NCBI GenBank assembly: GCA_023078555.1
Contig: CM041201.1
Location: forward strand, 2,611,713 to 2,675,712
Source: Ulva prolifera
Lineage: Eukaryota > Chlorophyta > Ulvophyceae > Ulvales > Ulvaceae
Length of the DNA: 64,000 nucleotides
Reading direction: 5' to 3'
Shown: in pieces, positions 60,063 to 64,000 of the stretch
Layout of the letters: the number at the start of each line of letters is the position of its first letter
How positions within the stretch are numbered: position 1 is the stretch's first letter
Translations under genes and position numbers: made by a program
The notes under the pieces: generated by a model
Told to the model about the DNA's origin: nothing
Seen by the model: only the letters and a program-made list of their open reading frames with translations
The model's database searches: none

Positions 60063-61034
60063 GCAGTCATTCTTGACCCGAACCTGTCGGTGCGCGTCCT
60101 GACTATAGCTATACGGACTGGAAGCTGCACTGGGTCCGCAACGCTACCTTCTAGCGCTGACTCGTGAACACCATTGACCTATTTACTGCTGAATGATTTG
60201 CTTGTTTATTTAAGCAGTCGCAGCTCACCGTCACAAATGTTATGCCAGATGCCGACATCACTTCAATCGTAATAGACATTAGATCTGATGTTTGTTCCAC
60301 CACGTAAAGGGTTCATGAAAGCCTGCACTGTGGTGGGGCTGCAGCCCTGTATCCGGCATTCTTGCTTGGCGACATCTCGGAGGAATCAACATGCACGAAT
60401 ACACCACAGCTCAGCTCCACGAGTCCATCACGAACGCATCGTGTGGTGACCTCCCAGCAGCTCCATTGCCACACAGTGCATAGCAAGCACCATCACACAG
60501 CTTGGAGCAGGCCATAGCCTTGCAGTGTGGTTTTCGTATGCATTCTGCATTCGCAGCAACTTTGCATTGTGTCCAGAACAACCTCCATCTATGGCCTGCT
60601 GCACCTTGAGGAGACGGTGCAGGTGTGGTTCCCCTCCTGACCCTGGCTCGTGTTGCTGTCGCCACCTTGCTGATGCCTGATGAAGTGTTTGCATTTTAGT
60701 TTACAAGAATGAGCGGGAAAGGCAGGTCGCACTGCAGTCAACACAAAGCAATAAGGCACAGCAAAGCCACACCACGGCCGACACCCACCGCAAAACGACT
60801 CCTAGGCACCACCGCCACCAGGCACAACCCTCAAGCAACAGCTTGACCCCGCATCTGCATCCACATACCGACTTGCACGCTCACCCATACACTCCTCGAC
60901 TGTTGCAAGCGATAGCAACCGGATTCTGCCGTGTTTGGCCGCCTAGGCCGTTCCTGTAGTTGGAGTCTTTTGACATATGTGGGTGCGAGAGGGCGCAGCA
61001 TCCGTGTGGACAGGGCCATGTCTGCGGCAGTGAG

Positions 61035-61390
61035 CGTGTGCGTTACCGACGCAAAGTTGGCGAGGCAGGTGGCACCGTAGAGCCGGCGTCAGGGCAGGGG
61101 CATCAAGTTTGCACGACACCCATGAGCCACAGCCACCCTTCGCCGCAGAAGACGCAACCGCTGAACGCCGGCACAACGCAGAGCAAGCCCGCAATGCCTT
61201 GCGAAAGCAGAGTGGACATGTACATATGTGCTAGTGCGGGTGTGCGGAGATGTTGATGTGAACGGGCGGTGTGATGGCGCTGTGTCTGGGGTCGGTGTCG
61301 GCTGGTGCACGTCGCGGCCTGAGTGTTGCTGCTTTCGTGGCGCATGAATTTGCAGTGCTACCTTCCCGATTCTGTCATTGCATCACACCA
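61035..61390. mobile_element. Two family A pieces facing each other
   Basis: A minus-oriented end starts GCGTTACCGACGCAAAG at about 61041 followed by GGCGAGGCAGGTGGCACC. A plus-oriented copy ends GTGCTACCTTCCCGATTC and GTCATTGCATCAC at about 61386. No target duplication confirmed. Confidence 0.4.
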
Positions 61391-61502
61391 ACACAAACCC
61401 ATGCATGCCCACCATTGCGGCCGCTCGTGAGGCGGCCCCACGCACGGCTGCCTGGCCTCCGCCATGCCCGCTCCGGATTTGCGGAGACACGCAGGGGGCT
61501 GC

Positions 61503-61504
<2 letters not shown>

Positions 61505-61535
<31 letters not shown>
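61505..61535 (+). repeat. Run of 31 C
   Basis: Uninterrupted homopolymer in unassigned DNA. Confidence 0.95.
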
Positions 61536-62523
61536 AGACGTACCCCGCCGCGGCCGCGCTCGCCACTCCCCACCCAAAGCCCTCACCGCATCGCAGCAAG
61601 GCTGCACTGGCCGTGACACACAGAGTCGTCAATACCCCGATGGATATGGGTATGCAATCATGCATGAATGCACATAGGACGTTAGGCCTCGCAGCCATCG
61701 ACCGGCCCCTGCGCTGATCGGAGCGTGAAGCGCCAACTGATGCAGCCTCACGGGTGATCACATGCAGCAAGCGAACGGGAGCCTGTTGCCGCCAAGGCCC
61801 AGTGGCCAGTGAATTGGTTCCTGAGGAGCGGAGCATGTTGGCTGATGGCCTGCAGTGCTTGCCAGATCGCTAACGATTGCACAGTCGCAGGGGTCTGCCC
61901 AGCGTGCAGAGCGTCCATGTGACTGTGGTCTGGCTCGTTGGAGTCACAGCGACTGATTTCCAGGACAAACGGCAAGGAGTCTTGTTGTTGATGGAGATTT
62001 GTGGATGGAGATAGATGTTCAGGTAGCAGCACCACTGCGTACACGCTGCCACGTGCAGACGAGTCGACCCGGCGGCGTTTGCATTCCCCGGCCGGCTTGC
62101 TGGCATGGCCGCAGGATCTGGGGCCGCCCCGAGATTGCTGTTCCTCGAAAGCGCGGTGCACACTCCTTCAATCAGGCTGTGCCGTGCGGTTGCTCGTCCG
62201 TGCTGCCGCCCCGCTGAAGGCATGCCATGCGGGCAAGGTGGGTTTTGGCGGGACTCACGGCCCCGTCCGATGACGAATCACCGATCATGGGCCAGCAGGC
62301 ATGCCATCCCTCTTGATCCGCCCGGGGCTGACCCCGCTCGGCCTGCTCCAGCCGGCTGTTCAGCCCTGCTTGTTGCGTGGCGTGGTGGGTGGCCGCGTTG
62401 CCCGGGGTCGTACGAGGGCCGGCGATGCCCAGACATCGCTCGGTTCGGGCTTCGGCGGGTGGGCCGCACGTTGGGGAGGGCTGCACGGAGGTGAGGTGTG
62501 TCTGCTGCGTGATACCTGCCCAT

Positions 62524-62560
<37 letters not shown>
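62524..62560 (+). repeat. Run of 37 G
   Basis: Uninterrupted homopolymer in unassigned DNA; the longest in the window. Confidence 0.95.
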
Positions 62561-62561
<1 letters not shown>

Positions 62562-62649
62562 CAATGGTCAGGGGGCCGTGGCACCCTGCAGTCGGACGGC
62601 GCGGCCAGGTGGTGTCGTGACTGGCCGCGTCGGGCACGGCTGCTGATGA

Positions 62650-62920
62650 TAGTTTTGCGCATTGTTCGGCATATGGGTGGGGGTGTGTGAAGGGTTGTGG
62701 GGATCTGGTGTTTTCGTGCAGGGCTGCACATGTGGGTGCGTGTTGCTTTCACAAGGCACAGGATGGTCTGCGTTGTGGTGGGGCTGGGGCTGGGGGTGGC
62801 TGCTTGTTCTGCTTAGTACGCTTGCTGTGGCTTGATTGTGGTCAATGTGGTGGTGCTGCAGTTGACTTTTTCCTGTGGTGCTACCTGCCACTCGCCGGTG
62901 TCCCGGGACACACACGACAC
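62650..62920 (+). mobile_element. Probable family A copy
   Basis: A G/T-rich body ends TGGTGCTACCTGCCACTCGC and CCGGTGTCCCGGGACAC, a diverged version of the family A end. No target duplication found. Confidence 0.4.
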
Positions 62921-64000
62921 TGCAGATGGACTGCGAACATTAGAGGCCATCGGAGGTCTGAATGCCAGCGCAAGTACATTTCTCCATTCCTCATTGCTGT
63001 GCAGGCTGGGACCTGCGTACGTCCGTCGTGGTTGATGCTGCCGACTGTGAGATGCCAGACGTGCAGCGCGCTGCACGGATTCCTCGACTGGATTTTCGCT
63101 CACACTCAGCCCTTGCGGTCATAGGCGCATGTACACTGAATGCTATCCGCGCGGTCGCACCAGCCAGGAGTGCTACGTTCCACATGCACTGGAAAATACT
63201 GCGTTACGAGAAATCGATGTCCAAGGAGTCACTTGAGTTCTTTTGGCCACCGGAGTCAGCAGCCGGTGCAAGGGCCCCAGTGTCGGTGTGTGTAACAGAT
63301 GATTCACAAGAGATTCTGTTGCTGTATGTGTCGGCAGCTGCACCTGTTCACACTTTTGCAACAGCCCCAGTGTCAGTGCGGCCTGTGCGGGCCACAGCTC
63401 GGACAAGGCTGCACCCCACGCAAATAGCCGTGAGTGTTCTAGGCGGAAACATTGTTAGGTACTGCGTGACCGCTGCAATTGTTCGGCATAGCACGTCCGT
63501 TTTAGTCGACGTCATAGCGGCACTCCCCCCGCGTAGCATTGTACAACGCAGCTGAAGCCAGCGTGAGAGTGTGGAATGAGAAAGTCAGAAAAGGTTCGGA
63601 GTTCATGTGGTGAACATGTTACCGGAAACCGCCTTGTAACGTGTGGTGAGGAGCCGAACGTCGAAATCGTTCCGACTGTTCCTGTAGACACTGCAGCACT
63701 TGGGGGACAAACAGATCAAAACACAGCGGGTACAGGGCGTCCGCAATGATGAGCGGCAAAACAAAAATCTTTAAACTTTGTTGTGGAACTGCTGGCTCGC
63801 AACCCCGGAGAGCTTTGGTGCGTTCGTTCGGATTCATCAGCATGGCACTGCATCACATTTAGAGCTAGCGAAAGATGCTGAAATGACTGATCTCGACGAC
63901 GAACCTCAATCTAGACCTAGCCATGATACACACCAAGAAGTTATGCTACACCACCAGTCCAACACATAAGCATGGACGCCGATTCTCACTTCGTCACATT

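Larger units (their letters stand above)
60063..64000. other. Repeat-rich region, no confident gene
   Basis: Contains family A pieces and two long homopolymers, listed separately. Plus-strand ORF 63,169-63,555 and several others have no motif. Upstream non-coding exons or the promoter of the polycystin-type gene may be at about 60.1-60.5 kb. Confidence 0.4.

Noticed and set aside
1-64000. CRISPR arrays, bacterial operons, rRNA genes or viral genes
   Set aside because: No regularly spaced repeats with unique spacers, no Shine-Dalgarno-led tandem ORFs, no rRNA signature and no capsid or polymerase motifs were seen; introns throughout show nuclear eukaryotic DNA.

Overview
This window is nuclear DNA of a eukaryote, most likely a green alga. 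Genes are split by many short to medium introns. Coding exons are G+C-rich at third codon positions. One gene encodes a long Ser-Pro-Pro-Pro tract of the kind found in green-algal hydroxyproline-rich cell-wall proteins, and another is a FLOE (DUF1421) homologue, a family described in plants and green algae. Inferred 5' splice sites mostly read GT(G/A)CG rather than GTRAGT, which I associate with prasinophyte-grade algae; the species itself is a guess I do not make.

Layout. 1-6249: repeat-rich, one plausible GC-rich single-exon gene (minus, 980-1828) and two orphan ORFs. 6250-10591 (+): RNA polymerase III subunit RPC3. 12036-15136 (-): a RING-like / pseudokinase protein ending in a CaaX box. 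15.1-18.9 kb: repeat island. 18938-20811 (-): neuferricin-like heme protein (CYB5D2), divergent from 21292-26851 (+): anaphase-promoting complex subunit APC4. 27721-33271 (-): a complete eEF2 kinase (alpha-kinase) with calmodulin-targeting motif, divergent from 33658-35779 (+): FLOE homologue. 36359-36760 (+): small prefoldin/ASDURF-like protein, only 70 bp before 36831-39925 (+): REXO4 exonuclease. 40988-42583 (-): NudC, divergent from 42912-44345 (+): a CRAL-TRIO (Sec14-like) protein. 44750 to about 60 kb (-): one very large gene for a polycystin-type channel with an ectodomain of LamG domains, a long (S)PPP tract and Ig/HYR-like modules. 60-64 kb: repeats, no confident gene.

Most genes are housekeeping (transcription, cell cycle, translation control, rRNA/RNA processing, cytoskeletal chaperoning, lipid transfer). 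There is no single operon-like pathway. Exon models were built by matching reading frame, splice phase and family alignment by eye; for RPC3, the RING/pseudokinase, APC4, eEF2K, FLOE, REXO4, NudC and CRAL-TRIO the phases close throughout. The less ordinary content is the polycystin/cell-wall chimera, the CaaX pseudokinase, a possible dicistronic locus, a family of short retroposon-like insertions with 12-17 bp target duplications, and an unusual splice-donor consensus including GC-AG introns.
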